Position numbers and translations under genes: made by a program
Origin: Oscillospiraceae bacterium
GTDB taxonomy: Bacteria; Bacillota; Clostridia; Oscillospirales; Oscillospiraceae
Direction: 5' to 3'
Assembly (NCBI GenBank): GCA_022846075.1
Contig: AP025582.1
Coordinates: forward strand, 806,001-870,000
Length of the DNA stretch: 64,000 nt
Shown here: in pieces, positions 30,075 to 40,064 of the stretch
Layout: each line of letters starts with the position of its first letter
Numbering within the stretch: the first letter of the stretch is position 1
The notes under the pieces: generated by a model
The model's database searches: none
Seen by the model: the letters and a program-made list of their open reading frames with translations, nothing else
Told to the model about the DNA's origin: nothing

Positions 30075-31949
30075 TCAGGAAGGACGTGCCACGATGACCC
30101 GGATGCAGCCCCCGTCGGCGATGGACTTGTCATAGTAGCCGGTGAGGGTGTAGCCGGTGCGGACCCGCTCCAGGCTGGAGAGGCGGTAGGAGTTGTTCTC
30201 CAGCTCGTAGACCGCCACATTGGTCCACACGGGGAAGGAGTCGTTGTTGTTGGTGATGGCGGTGGAGACGTCCACGGAGAGGAGCTTCACCGAGTCGAGC
30301 TTGGAGATCTTGTCGGGGGACTTCAGGCTCCCCTCGATTTTCACGGGGCCAACAGAGAGGTTCAGGACGCCGTTTTCCAAGACGTAGCCATAGGTTTGTC
30401 CGCCCACGTCGTACTGGTAGATACCGTTCATAATGGACTGCCCGCCATATTCCTTATCTGTTTCCGAAGAGGAGGTGAGCACGCCATAGGAGTAGAGATC
30501 GCCGGTGGCGTCGTTCAGAATGAGGATGTCGATCTCCCCGGCGGTATTCTTGCGGTAGAACTTCACGTCGTCATTGTCCAGGCTCATCCCCGCCAGGCGG
30601 CTGGGATAGAGCTTGACGGAGAGGCCGTTCTTGTTCACGTCCAGGATCTGGATGCCATCGGCCAAGGCGGTATTGCCCAGCTTGGTGGCGGAGGAATTGA
30701 CCTTACCGGAGAGGGAGGCCTGGTTCAGCCGGGTGACCTGGGCGGTGGAGCCGGAGGCGGTGACCTGGACCAGGTTGCCCGCCTTGAAGGAGGACTTGGC
30801 CTCCACGGGATAGGTGTAGGTGTTGCCGTCGGTGGCGGAGATTGTGACGCTCTTGGCGGTATAGGCGTTGCCGTTGACGTCGGTATAGGAGTTGTCGGCC
30901 ACCAGGGAGACCACGCCGTAGACCGTGCCGGTGACGGTGTTGGAGCTGGCCACGGCGGCCACGCCGCCGTCCCGGCCCAGCAGAAGAGTGACGGTATCGC
31001 CGGTCTTGTAGCTGCCCAGGTTGGACAGGTCATAGGCGGCGGCGGAGGTCTCGATGGGGTAGGTCTTGCCCGCCACCGTCACGGAGGTGGGGCTGGAGGC
31101 GTTGGGGGAGACCTCCTGGTAAAGGCCGGTGACCTTGTTGGTATAGGCCCACAGGGTGTGCATGGACTTGGAGTAGTAGATGACGTCGTTGGGCTGGAGG
31201 GCGGAGAGGGTGGAGAGATTGCCGGCGCGGTAGACGGTGGCGGTGGACACGTCGAAGTTCACCTTGCTCTGCCAGCTGCCGGTCATGACCACGGGGCCGT
31301 CCATGGCGGAGTTGATGAGGGCCACCCGGTCGATCTCGCCGGTGGCGGTGAGGGAATGGCCCAGGGTGGTGAGGTACACCTTGCCCTCCTTGGTTTTGGC
31401 GGTGAGGAGGTTATAAAAGAGATACATGGCGTCCTGCCGGGTCATGGTGGAATTCTGCCCGATGGAGATGCCTTCGTCCAGGTTCAGGTTGCGGTACAGG
31501 GTCATTTGGCCGGAGGGCCAGGCGCCGGAGAAGTCGGCGTCGGTGTAGCCCAGGAGCCGGGTGGCCATGGTGACGCCCATGGCCAGGGTGATGTTCTCGT
31601 CAGGGTGGAAGGTGCCGTCCAGGTAGCCCTCCACGTATCCGGCGTTGACGGCGGCCTCCACGTAGGGGGCGGCCCAGTGGGTATAGGGCACGTCCGGGTA
31701 GGGGGAGACGGTGGTGGAAGCCCCCACGTTCTCCCCCATGGGGGAGGCGGCCACCACCAGCTTGGTAAACTCCGAGCGGGTGACGCTGCGGGAGAGCATC
31801 AGATCGCCGTTTTCGTTGCCCGTCATGATATCCAGGGCGGAAAGGACCTGGGACATCTCGTCGGTGCCCACCAGGGCGCCGTGGGCGGCGGGGAGGAGGC
31901 ACAGAGTCAGGGCCGCGGCCAGAAGGCCGGAAAAAAGTCGTTTCTTCAT
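30075..31949 (-). CDS. S-layer homology (SLH) domain surface protein
   Basis: A 624-residue exported protein. The signal peptide is about residues 1-24. Two or three SLH repeats occupy about residues 30-190, with YPDVPYTHWAAPYVEAAVNA, YVEGYLDGTFHPDENITLA and MTRQDAMYLFYNLL visible; these bind secondary cell-wall polymer. The rest is a serine/threonine- and valine-rich beta region of unknown fold. It is the last gene of the efflux operon (start 16 bp after the permease stop), an unusual partner for MacB-type transporters, so it may be a wall-associated extension of that machine. Confidence 0.85.
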   Translation of the reverse strand: MKKRLFSGLLAAALTLCLLPAAHGALVGTDEMSQVLSALDIMTGNENGDLMLSRSVTRSEFTKLVVAASPMGENVGASTTVSPYPDVPYTHWAAPYVEAAVNAGYVEGYLDGTFHPDENITLAMGVTMATRLLGYTDADFSGAWPSGQMTLYRNLNLDEGISIGQNSTMTRQDAMYLFYNLLTAKTKEGKVYLTTLGHSLTATGEIDRVALINSAMDGPVVMTGSWQSKVNFDVSTATVYRAGNLSTLSALQPNDVIYYSKSMHTLWAYTNKVTGLYQEVSPNASSPTSVTVAGKTYPIETSAAAYDLSNLGSYKTGDTVTLLLGRDGGVAAVASSNTVTGTVYGVVSLVADNSYTDVNGNAYTAKSVTISATDGNTYTYPVEAKSSFKAGNLVQVTASGSTAQVTRLNQASLSGKVNSSATKLGNTALADGIQILDVNKNGLSVKLYPSRLAGMSLDNDDVKFYRKNTAGEIDILILNDATGDLYSYGVLTSSSETDKEYGGQSIMNGIYQYDVGGQTYGYVLENGVLNLSVGPVKIEGSLKSPDKISKLDSVKLLSVDVSTAITNNNDSFPVWTNVAVYELENNSYRLSSLERVRTGYTLTGYYDKSIADGGCIRVIVARPS

Positions 31950-31965
31950 CGTTTCCTTATCTCCT

Positions 31966-33195
31966 TTAATCGTAGCGCAGGGCGTCGATGGGATTGAGCT
32001 TGGCGGCCTTGTTGGCGGGGAGGTAGCCGAAGAGGATGCCGATGGCCACCGAGACGCCGAAGGAGACCATCACGCCGGACAGGGTGGGGGTGGCGCTGAA
32101 GTTGGCGCTGTCGCCGCCCATGACCGCCGCCATGATGATGGTGAAGACGTTGGCCATAATGACGCCCAGGATGATGCCCAGCACGCCGCCGATGGCCGAG
32201 GTGGTGCCCGCCTCGATGATGAACTGGCTGCGGATGTCCCGGCACTTGGCGCCCAGAGATTTACGGATGCCGATCTCCCGGGTGCGCTCGGTGACCGAGA
32301 CCAGCATGATGTTCATGATGCCGATGCCGCCCACCAGCAGAGCGATGGCCGCAATGATGACCAGGACGGTGATCATAGTGTTGAGCATGGTATTCATGGC
32401 CTCCATCATCTCCGCCGAGGACATGGCCATATAGGCGTCGGAGTCCTGGTAGACCTTGAACAGGGCATTTTCGATGATGCCCTTGGCGGTGGGGGCGGTG
32501 TCCTTGGTGGTGGAGGTGAAGAGGTAGAGGCTCACGTAGCCGCTGCCGTTGATGCGCATGGCGTTTTCATAGGGAATGAAAATAAGGTCGTCGTTGCTGC
32601 CTTCGCTGGAGTCGGAATACTCCTCCAGCACTCCCACCACGGTGAAGGGGCTGCCCTTGATGGTAAGGGTCTTGCCCATGGCGTCCCCGTGGAAGGCGGT
32701 CTCGGCCAGATAGCTGCCGATGACACACACGTTCTGGTTCCGGGTCACGTCCACGTAGGTGAGGAAGCGGCCCTGGGAGAGCTTTTGGCCGGTCATCAGC
32801 ATATTGCGCTCGGTGTCGTAGAGAATCTCGCTGGAGCCGTATACGCTGGTGCGCTTGAACTCGTCACTGCCGTGGCGTACGGTTCCCTGGACCATAACGT
32901 AGGGGGAGACCCCGGAGATGTACTGGGGGTATTTGTCCGCCAGGGCGTACATGTCGTCGGGTTCCACGGTGCGGGAGGACATGCCTCCACCCCGGCCCCA
33001 GATCTGGACCTGGATCAGGTTGGCGCCCAGGGACTCGAACTGGTCGTTCATGAGCTTCTGCATGCCGTTGCCCAGGGAGGTGATGACGATGACGGCGGCC
33101 ACGCCGATGATGATGCCCAGCATGGTCAGCAGCGCCCGCATCTTGCTGGTGAGCAGGGATTTGATGGCCAGGCGGAAGGATTGGCCGAAATTCAT
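31966..33195 (-). CDS. MacB-type ABC transporter permease
   Basis: A 409-residue FtsX/MacB-family permease: one N-terminal helix (about residues 15-40), a large extracytoplasmic MacB periplasmic-core domain (about 40-280), then three helices with the conserved GGIGIMNIMLVSVTERTREIG loop. It pairs with the ATPase encoded just upstream, whose stop overlaps its start by four bases. Such mechanotransmission exporters move peptides or lipids, or act on envelope substrates. Confidence 0.93.
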   Translation of the reverse strand: MNFGQSFRLAIKSLLTSKMRALLTMLGIIIGVAAVIVITSLGNGMQKLMNDQFESLGANLIQVQIWGRGGGMSSRTVEPDDMYALADKYPQYISGVSPYVMVQGTVRHGSDEFKRTSVYGSSEILYDTERNMLMTGQKLSQGRFLTYVDVTRNQNVCVIGSYLAETAFHGDAMGKTLTIKGSPFTVVGVLEEYSDSSEGSNDDLIFIPYENAMRINGSGYVSLYLFTSTTKDTAPTAKGIIENALFKVYQDSDAYMAMSSAEMMEAMNTMLNTMITVLVIIAAIALLVGGIGIMNIMLVSVTERTREIGIRKSLGAKCRDIRSQFIIEAGTTSAIGGVLGIILGVIMANVFTIIMAAVMGGDSANFSATPTLSGVMVSFGVSVAIGILFGYLPANKAAKLNPIDALRYD

Positions 33196-33941
33196 GTGGC
33201 CGCCTCCTCTCCCTGAAGATCCTGGAACTCCTCGGCGCTGACCACGGCCTTGGGGTCATGGGAGTCGCCGTCGTAGATGATCTTGCCGTCCTGGAGGCGC
33301 ACGATGCGCTTGGCCTTGACGGCGATGGAGTTGTCGTGGGTGATGAGGACCACCGTGTCACCCTCGGCGTTGAGCCTTTGGAGGAAGGCCAGCACGTCCC
33401 GGCCGGTGCGGGAATCCAGGGCGCCGGTGGGCTCGTCGGCCAGGATGACCGAGGGGTTGCCCGCCAGGGCCCGGGCGATGGACACCCGCTGCTGCTGGCC
33501 GCCGGAGAGCTGGGAGGGCAGGTTCTTTTTCTTGTCCGCCAGACCCACACGCTCCAGGGAGTTGAGGGCCCGCTGGTGGCGCTCCTCGGCGGAGATGCCG
33601 GCGTAAAGGAGGGGCAGCTCCACATTTTCCTGGACCGAGAGCTTGGGGATCAGGTTGTACTGCTGGAAGATGAAGCCCAGCATCTTGTTGCGGATCTCCG
33701 CCTGCTGGTCGTCCTCCATGGTAGAGACGTCGATGCCCCCCAGATGGTAGGTGCCCGAGGTGGGCACGTCCAGGCAGCCGATGATGTTCATGGCGGTGGA
33801 CTTGCCCGAGCCGGAGGAGCCCACGATGGCCACGAATTCCCCCTCGTCGATGGTGAGGCTCACCCCGTCCAGGGCGTGGACCGTCTCCTCGCCCATCTGG
33901 TAGATCTTGTAGACGTCTCTGAGTTCAATGAGGTGTTCCAA
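33192..33941 (-). CDS. MacB/LolD-type ABC transporter ATPase
   Basis: A 249-residue nucleotide-binding protein with Walker A GSSGSGKST (about residues 41-49), signature LSGGQQQR (about 144-151), and Walker B ILADEPTGALD. It is the MacB/LolD type by sequence. Its start codon lies 3 bp after the stop of the adaptor gene, and the end overlaps the permease gene, so the three form one coupled operon. Confidence 0.95.
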   Translation of the reverse strand: MEHLIELRDVYKIYQMGEETVHALDGVSLTIDEGEFVAIVGSSGSGKSTAMNIIGCLDVPTSGTYHLGGIDVSTMEDDQQAEIRNKMLGFIFQQYNLIPKLSVQENVELPLLYAGISAEERHQRALNSLERVGLADKKKNLPSQLSGGQQQRVSIARALAGNPSVILADEPTGALDSRTGRDVLAFLQRLNAEGDTVVLITHDNSIAVKAKRIVRLQDGKIIYDGDSHDPKAVVSAEEFQDLQGEEAAT

Positions 33942-33944
33942 GGC

Positions 33945-35657
33945 TTAGCCTCCCATCATCATGGCCATGGCGTTGGAGGCGGTGTTCTGGATGTAGACGG
34001 TTTCCCCTGCCTCCAGGCCGGAGAGGATCTCCACGTAGTCGGAGTCGTTGCGGCCGATGGTGACCTCCCGCTTCTCCAGCTTGGTGGGGTCGACAATGCT
34101 GCCCGATTCGTCCAGAGCGCCGGGACCGGCCACCAATACAGTGTTATCCCGGGCCACTGCGTCCACGGGCACGGACAGAACGGAACCCGCCTCTTCCACA
34201 ATGATGCTGGCGGAGACGTTCATGCCGGGATAGAGGCCGGAGTCGGCCAGGGTCTCGCCGTCCCCATCCACCGCCACGGTGACGGGGTAGGTGGTGGAGC
34301 CGTTGACGGTGGTGCCGTTGATGTTGATCTTCTCCAGCACGCCGGTAAACTGCTGGTTTTCCAGGGCGTCGGCGGTGAAGCGGACCTTCTGCCCCACCTT
34401 GAGCTTTACCACGTCCAGCTCATCCACGTTGATGTCGAAGGTGAGGCGGGACATATCGTAGATGACGGCCATATAAGTAGAGGCGCCGGAGGTGGAGGCG
34501 GTGGAGGGATCCACGTTGTCCCCGGCCTTGTAATTCTTTTCGATGACCTTGCCGTCGATGGGGGAGGTGATGGTGTAGTCGTCCAGGCTGTCCTCCGTGC
34601 GCTGGAGGCTGTCCTGGGCGTTTTTCAAGGAGAGCTTGGCGTTTTGCAGGGAGATGGCGGCGGCGTCGATCTGGTCCTGCATATCCTTGTCCTTGAACTC
34701 GCCCACCACCTGGCCGTCGGTGACCCGGTCGCCCTCTTTGATGTTCAAGGTCTGGAGCTCGCCGGTGTACTTGGCCACCAGCTGCTTGCTGGCGTTGTAC
34801 TCAAAGGAGGCGGAGGAGGCGGAGGCGGCAGTCCCCACCGTGGCGGTGCCGGTGGAGGTGTTGGACAGGGCGCCGGGGTTCTGGACCACGATAGTGACGT
34901 TGCGCACCAGGGTGCCGCCCAGTCCCACGGAGTCGGTGGCGGCGATCTCGGTGATGGTGCCGTACAGGGTCTCGGCGGTGCCGCCCACGGTGACGGTGGC
35001 GGACTGGCCCACGTAGAAGGAGGCGGCCTCCACCGAGTGGAAGGGCACCTGGAGCTTCATGTTGTCCCGGTCCAGGATGTCGGCCACCACGGTGCCGGCG
35101 GCCACGTTGTCGCCGGGATCCACGTAGACCTTGTTGATGACACCGGTGGCGTTGGCCTTCACCTGGCGGTCCCGGTCATTGTCGCTGCGGGTGCGCAGAA
35201 GGCTGTCGTAGTTGAGCTGGGCGGACTGGACGGTGAGCTGGGCCTGCTCCACGCCGGTGCGGGCCTGCTTGATGGCGTTCTCCACGTCGCTGGCGTCGAT
35301 GGTGAAGAGCACGTCGTCCTTATGTACTATCTGGCCCTCCTCGAAGGGGGCGGTGAGGACCTCTCCCTTGACCAGGGTGGTGGCCTTGTAGGAGTCGTTG
35401 GGCTTGATGGTGCCGGGGCCGGTGACGGTAACAGTCATATCCCGCTGCTCGGCCGTGGCGGGGATGTAGCCGCTGGCCAACACCTGCTTGCCGGTGGCCA
35501 TGCACCGGGAGAGGGCAAAGACGATGACGGCCGCGACCACGGCCAGGATGATGATCCGTTTGACCCACTTGTTCTTCTTCTTGGGCGCTTTGAATTTCGG
35601 GGTCTCTTTGGCGGGGGCGGCGGTGCCGGTCCCGGGAACGGTACTTTGTTCAGCCAT
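33945..35657 (-). CDS. HlyD/MacA-type efflux adaptor protein
   Basis: A 570-residue membrane-anchored adaptor. Residues about 35-55 form the single helix after a charged Pro/Lys-rich cytoplasmic start. Barrel-sandwich (lipoyl-like), coiled-coil (about residues 260-310 with QDQIDAAAISLQNAKLSLKN) and beta-barrel parts follow. It is longer than Gram-negative MacA because of extra beta modules. It heads the MacA-MacB operon. In a single-membrane cell it probably spans the thick wall rather than docking to TolC. Confidence 0.9.
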   Translation of the reverse strand: MAEQSTVPGTGTAAPAKETPKFKAPKKKNKWVKRIIILAVVAAVIVFALSRCMATGKQVLASGYIPATAEQRDMTVTVTGPGTIKPNDSYKATTLVKGEVLTAPFEEGQIVHKDDVLFTIDASDVENAIKQARTGVEQAQLTVQSAQLNYDSLLRTRSDNDRDRQVKANATGVINKVYVDPGDNVAAGTVVADILDRDNMKLQVPFHSVEAASFYVGQSATVTVGGTAETLYGTITEIAATDSVGLGGTLVRNVTIVVQNPGALSNTSTGTATVGTAASASSASFEYNASKQLVAKYTGELQTLNIKEGDRVTDGQVVGEFKDKDMQDQIDAAAISLQNAKLSLKNAQDSLQRTEDSLDDYTITSPIDGKVIEKNYKAGDNVDPSTASTSGASTYMAVIYDMSRLTFDINVDELDVVKLKVGQKVRFTADALENQQFTGVLEKININGTTVNGSTTYPVTVAVDGDGETLADSGLYPGMNVSASIIVEEAGSVLSVPVDAVARDNTVLVAGPGALDESGSIVDPTKLEKREVTIGRNDSDYVEILSGLEAGETVYIQNTASNAMAMMMGG

Positions 35658-35755
35658 TTGGATTCTCCTTACATATGTCCCTTTTTTGGTTCACTTCAGA
35701 AACGAAGTATAGCACGGGAAAGCGAAAGAACTGTAAACGAAAGGTTAATTTTCGC

Positions 35756-36013
35756 TTAAGATGGCTCCTCTGTGGTCGGGAGCTGGTCCAGCAGCTTGGA
35801 AAGGAACTCCCGGCTGCTCAGCAAAGGCTGGACCATAAAGCCCGGGCCTTTTGGGGAGAAGAGGAGCAGACTGTCGCCGGGCCGGATGCCGCTGCGCTCC
35901 CGGATCTCCTTCGGAATGACGATTTGGCCCTTGGGTCCCAGCTTGACGGTGGTGATGTAGGCCCCTTCCAGGGGGGCCATCTGTCCCCCGGCGCCCCGGT
36001 CTTGCGTACACAC
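35756..36013 (-). CDS. AbrB/MazE-type DNA-binding protein
   Basis: An 85-residue protein with an AbrB swapped-hairpin domain, TTVKLGPKGQIVIPKEIRER, near residues 22-41, then a tail. I chose GTG 36013 because GAGGTGAT, a strong match to the 16S anti-site, lies just upstream; a GTG at 36022 would overlap it. No toxin gene is adjacent, so it is more likely a transition-state-type regulator than an antitoxin. The efflux operon starts 99 bp downstream and may be its target. Confidence 0.82.
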   Translation of the reverse strand: MCTQDRGAGGQMAPLEGAYITTVKLGPKGQIVIPKEIRERSGIRPGDSLLLFSPKGPGFMVQPLLSSREFLSKLLDQLPTTEEPS

Positions 36014-36065
36014 GCGGATCACCTCGTTTTATAAGTTTTACTTTTCTTACTTTAGATACTTGGCT

Positions 36066-36094
36066 ATCATACCTCCGCCGGGGGGTAAAGTCAA
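36066..36094 (-). promoter_or_regulatory. Promoter of the AbrB-like gene
   Basis: On the minus strand TTGACT (36094-36089), 17 bases, TATGAT (36071-36066), a strong sigma-A promoter. Confidence 0.7.
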
Positions 36095-36274
36095 ATGAAG
36101 AATTTGTGAACGCCAGAAAGAGGAAGGGAAATACAAGGTTGATTCTAAATCTTAAATATTGAGAAGTCAACATATTTATTCTTTGTTATTGGGAAAAATG
36201 GCCAAATAGCGGATTTGACTATTACAATATCCGGTAACGAGAGATATTCGGCCTGAGTGGAGGCGTTTTTGAGA

Positions 36275-36619
36275 ATGGAGAATTTCGGTTTTGCGCTGCG
36301 GCTGGCCAGAGAGAGGTGCGGGCTGACGCAGATGCGGGTCATGGAGCTGACGGGGATCAGCAATAAGGCCCTGTCCCGGTATGAAAACGGCCTGTCGGAG
36401 CCGGACCTGCGCGCCCTGGGGGCCCTGCTGAAGCTGTACGGCGTCTCGGCCAACCGCTTCTTGGGCCTGGAGGAGACGGAAGGGCAGGAGGCGCTTTGGA
36501 AGCTGGATCAGCGGGAGTGGGAGCTGCTGGAGCTGTTCCGCAGGCTGGACCAGCGGGAGCGGGAGGAGTGCGTACTGCTTCTGCGGACGCTGATGGAGGC
36601 CAGAGAAAAGGGGAAATAA
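36275..36619 (+). CDS. XRE-family helix-turn-helix regulator
   Basis: A 114-residue protein with an N-terminal HTH_3 domain (FALRLARERCGLTQMRVMEL and SNKALSRYENG, about residues 4-60) and a helical C-terminal tail, perhaps for dimerisation. ATG 36275 follows GGAGG by 11 bases; a GTG at 36257 would overlap that site. It lies between the AbrB-like gene and the SpoIIQ-like gene. Its target is unknown. Confidence 0.82.
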   Translation: MENFGFALRLARERCGLTQMRVMELTGISNKALSRYENGLSEPDLRALGALLKLYGVSANRFLGLEETEGQEALWKLDQREWELLELFRRLDQREREECVLLLRTLMEAREKGK

Positions 36620-36668
36620 GCGGCGCGGAGCACCCGGCCGGGGGAAACCATAATTTTTTGAATTGCAT

Positions 36669-36698
36669 GTATAACGCCCTCCAGATATGCCCAAAATA
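36669..36698 (+). promoter_or_regulatory. Sigma-F-like promoter of the SpoIIQ-like gene
   Basis: GTATA (36669-36673), 15 bases, then GCCCAAAATA (36689-36698), fitting the sigma-F pattern GYWTA-N15-GGNNANANTR with one mismatch. spoIIQ is a sigma-F gene in Bacillus. Confidence 0.6.
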
Positions 36699-36721
36699 GG
36701 CTCTGGAGGTGCAAAACACAC

Positions 36722-37435
36722 ATGAAAAGACCAATGAAAGACCGCGTCAGCGACTTTATGGCGGGGAAGGGCTTCTACATAGTCCTGCTCCTGTGCGTCG
36801 CGGCGCTGGGAGTCTCGGGCTATTATCTCTTCTCCGGGCTGGACGGAAGTGACCAGCCGGTGGCCGGACCGGCCACTGTGGTGGTGACGCCCACCCCCAC
36901 GGTGCGCCCCGCGGCGCCGTCCACCGCCACCCCCGCGCCGACGGCGAAGCCGTCGGCCGCGCCGGCCCCTACACCGGCGCCCACGGCCGCGCCGGTCCCC
37001 TCGGCCCCGGCTACGGCCACCGCCTCGGTGTTCACCTGGCCCGTGAAGGGCGAGGTGCTGCGGGGCTACACGGTGGAGGCCCTGGCCTATGACCAGACCA
37101 TGGGGGACTGGCGGGCCCATGACGGCATCGACATCGCCGCCGACCCCGGCGCCCAGGTCATGGCCCCCGCGGGGGGCACGGTGGCCGACGTCGGCCAGGA
37201 CGACATGATGGGCACCACCGTGACCATCCTCCACGCCGACGGGGTGATGAGCACCTGCGCCAACCTGGCCGCGGTGCCCAACGTGGAGATCGGGGACACG
37301 GTGCGCACCGGGGACATCATCGGCTCGGTGGGCGGCACCGCCCTGGGCGAGAGCGCCGAGGCATCCCACCTGCACCTGTCCATGACCAAGGACGGTGTGT
37401 CGGTGGACCCTGTGAGCTATCTGCCCCAGCGGTAA
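36722..37435 (+). CDS. SpoIIQ-like LytM (M23) family protein
   Basis: A 237-residue protein: a cytoplasmic start, one helix (about residues 18-36), a 55-residue Pro/Ala/Thr linker, and a C-terminal LytM domain. His133 and Asp137 (HDGIDIA) and the HxH pair His216/His218 (HLHLSM) are present, so unlike Bacillus SpoIIQ the zinc site looks complete, as in clostridial SpoIIQ. SpoIIQ sits in the forespore membrane and binds SpoIIIAH across the engulfment gap. The sigma-F-like promoter and ribosome site GGAGGTG support this role; a vegetative M23 peptidase is the alternative. Confidence 0.8.
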   Translation: MKRPMKDRVSDFMAGKGFYIVLLLCVAALGVSGYYLFSGLDGSDQPVAGPATVVVTPTPTVRPAAPSTATPAPTAKPSAAPAPTPAPTAAPVPSAPATATASVFTWPVKGEVLRGYTVEALAYDQTMGDWRAHDGIDIAADPGAQVMAPAGGTVADVGQDDMMGTTVTILHADGVMSTCANLAAVPNVEIGDTVRTGDIIGSVGGTALGESAEASHLHLSMTKDGVSVDPVSYLPQR

Positions 37436-37498
37436 AACACTTAGATGAAAATCTAAATGTTATCCTACGCTCAAACGGCGGAAAAGTCAAGAAAAAAG

Positions 37499-37530
37499 AA
37501 AGCCCCGGCCGCGTCTGCGGCCGGGGCTTT
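37499..37530. terminator. Bidirectional terminator between convergent genes
   Basis: AAAGCCCCGGCCGC pairs with GCGGCCGGGGCTTT around GTCT. An A-run precedes it, which serves the leftward Liv operon. Confidence 0.88.
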
Positions 37531-37576
37531 CCTGTTGTGTCAAAGCAAAGGGGGAGAAAGGCGGTGAGCGGGAGAC

Positions 37577-38287
37577 TCAGCCGCCCAGGTAGGCCTCGCG
37601 GACCTTGTCGCTCTTGAGAAGGTTGGCGGCCGTGTCGGTGAGGGCGATGGTGCCCGTCTCCAGGACGTAGCCCCGGTGGGAGATCTCCAGGGCCATCTTG
37701 GCGTTCTGCTCCACCAGCAGGACGGTGGTGCCGGTTTCCTGGTTGACCTGGCGGATGAGGTTGAAGATGTCCCGGATGATGAGGGGGGCCAGACCCAGGC
37801 TGGGCTCGTCCAGCATGAGAAGGTCGGGCTTGGACATGAGGGCCCGGGCCACGGCCAGCATTTGCTGCTCGCCGCCGGAGAGGGTGCCCGCGGCCTGGCT
37901 CTTCCGCTCCTCCAGCTTGGGGAAGAGGCGGTAGGCGTTGGCCAGGCCCTCCTCCTTGTCCTCCTTGGAGCGGGTATAGGCCCCCAGCTCCAGATTTTCC
38001 TTGACGGACATCTGGGGGAAGACCTGCCGGCCCTCGGGAGAGAGGGAGAGGCCCAGGGAGACGATCTCTTTGGGTTTTTTGTTGGCGATCTCCTCCCCCT
38101 TGAAGAGGATGGAGCCGGAGGCGGCCTTCACAAGGCCCGCGATGGTGTTCATGGTGGAGGTCTTGCCGGCGCCGTTGGAGCCGATGAGGGTGACGATCTC
38201 TCCCTGCTCCACCTCCAGGCTGATGCCCTGGATGGCCTTGATGGCGCCGTAGTTGACGTAGAGGTCTTTCACACTTAAAAACGCCAT
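37577..38287 (-). CDS. livF: Branched-chain amino-acid-type ABC transporter ATPase LivF
   Basis: A 236-residue ATPase with Walker A GSNGAGKTS (about residues 37-45), signature LSGGEQQML, and Walker B LLMLDEPSLGL. Length and sequence are those of LivF. It is the last gene of a five-gene importer operon. The real ligand may be branched-chain amino acids or another amino acid or amide. Confidence 0.93.
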   Translation of the reverse strand: MAFLSVKDLYVNYGAIKAIQGISLEVEQGEIVTLIGSNGAGKTSTMNTIAGLVKAASGSILFKGEEIANKKPKEIVSLGLSLSPEGRQVFPQMSVKENLELGAYTRSKEDKEEGLANAYRLFPKLEERKSQAAGTLSGGEQQMLAVARALMSKPDLLMLDEPSLGLAPLIIRDIFNLIRQVNQETGTTVLLVEQNAKMALEISHRGYVLETGTIALTDTAANLLKSDKVREAYLGG

Positions 38288-38290
38288 GGC

Positions 38291-39032
<742 letters not shown>

Positions 39033-39052
<20 letters not shown>

Positions 39053-40049
39053 GGTCCCCACCTCCTTTCTTCGCGTTTTCCCGGGCAAACAGGATACGCT
39101 GGCGGATATGCTTGAAGTTGATGTTGCCCAGCAGTCCGGAGGGCTTGAAGACCACCATGATGGCCAGGATGAGGCCGTAAATGACCTGGCGGAACTCCAT
39201 GAGGCCCCGGAGCATCTCGGGGATGGCGGTGAGGACGAAGGCGCCGATGACGCTGCCGGGGATGCTGCCCAGGCCGCCCAGGATGGTCATGCCCAAGATC
39301 TGCACCGACTGGTCGAAGGCGAAGCTGGTGGGGTCCACGTAGCGCATGTAGGTGGCGTAGAAGGCGCCGGCCACGCCAGCCAGGGCGGAGGCGATGGTGA
39401 AGCAGATGACCTTGTACTTAAAGACGTTGATGCCCATGGCGGAGGCGGCGATCTCGTCGCCCTTGATGGCGGAGATGCTGCGGCCGGTGCGGGAGTTCAT
39501 CAGGCTGTGTACGATAAAGATGGTCACCAGGGTGATGGCCACGATGAGGTAATACTTGCTGCGGGTGGACTTCAGGGTGAAGCCCAGGATATGGGGAGCG
39601 GGGATGCTGGAGATGCCCATGGGCCCGCCGGTGACCTCCACCCAGTTGAGCTCCACCAGTCGGGTGATCTCACAGAAGGCCAGGGTGACGATGGCCAGGT
39701 ACCGGCCCTTGAGCCGCAGGATGGGCAGGCTGAGGATCAGACCCACCAGGGCGGCCACCCCGGCGCTGATGACGATGGTGAGGAGGAAGTCGCATCCCAG
39801 CCGGGTGGCGCAGATGGCTCCGGCGTAGGCGCCCACGCCGTAGAAGGCGGCGTGGCCCAGGGAGAGCTGGCCCATGTAGCCGGTGACCAGGTTCAGGCTG
39901 AGGCTGAGGGTGGTGTAGAGGAAGCACAGCACAGCCACGTTCATGATGTAGGGCTTGTTGAAGACCCAGGGGAAGATCAGCGCCAGCGCCAGCAGCACCA
40001 GGTAGATCTTCTTGGAGTTCATGGCCCAAAAATCCAGAAATTTTTTCAT
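39033..40049 (-). CDS. livM: Branched-chain amino-acid-type ABC transporter permease LivM
   Basis: A 338-residue permease with about ten helices. The family loop VTGYMGQLSLGHAAFYGVGA lies near residue 55, and GRSISAIKGDEIAASAMGIN forms the cytoplasmic coupling loop. It follows LivH by 15 bp and overlaps LivG. The C-terminal 35 residues are charged and cytoplasmic. Confidence 0.93.
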
Positions 40050-40064
40050 TTGAGCGATCCCTCC

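Noticed and set aside
35756-36619. Toxin-antitoxin module from the AbrB/MazE-like and XRE genes
   Set aside because: They are divergent, separated by 261 bp, and neither has an adjacent small toxin-like frame.
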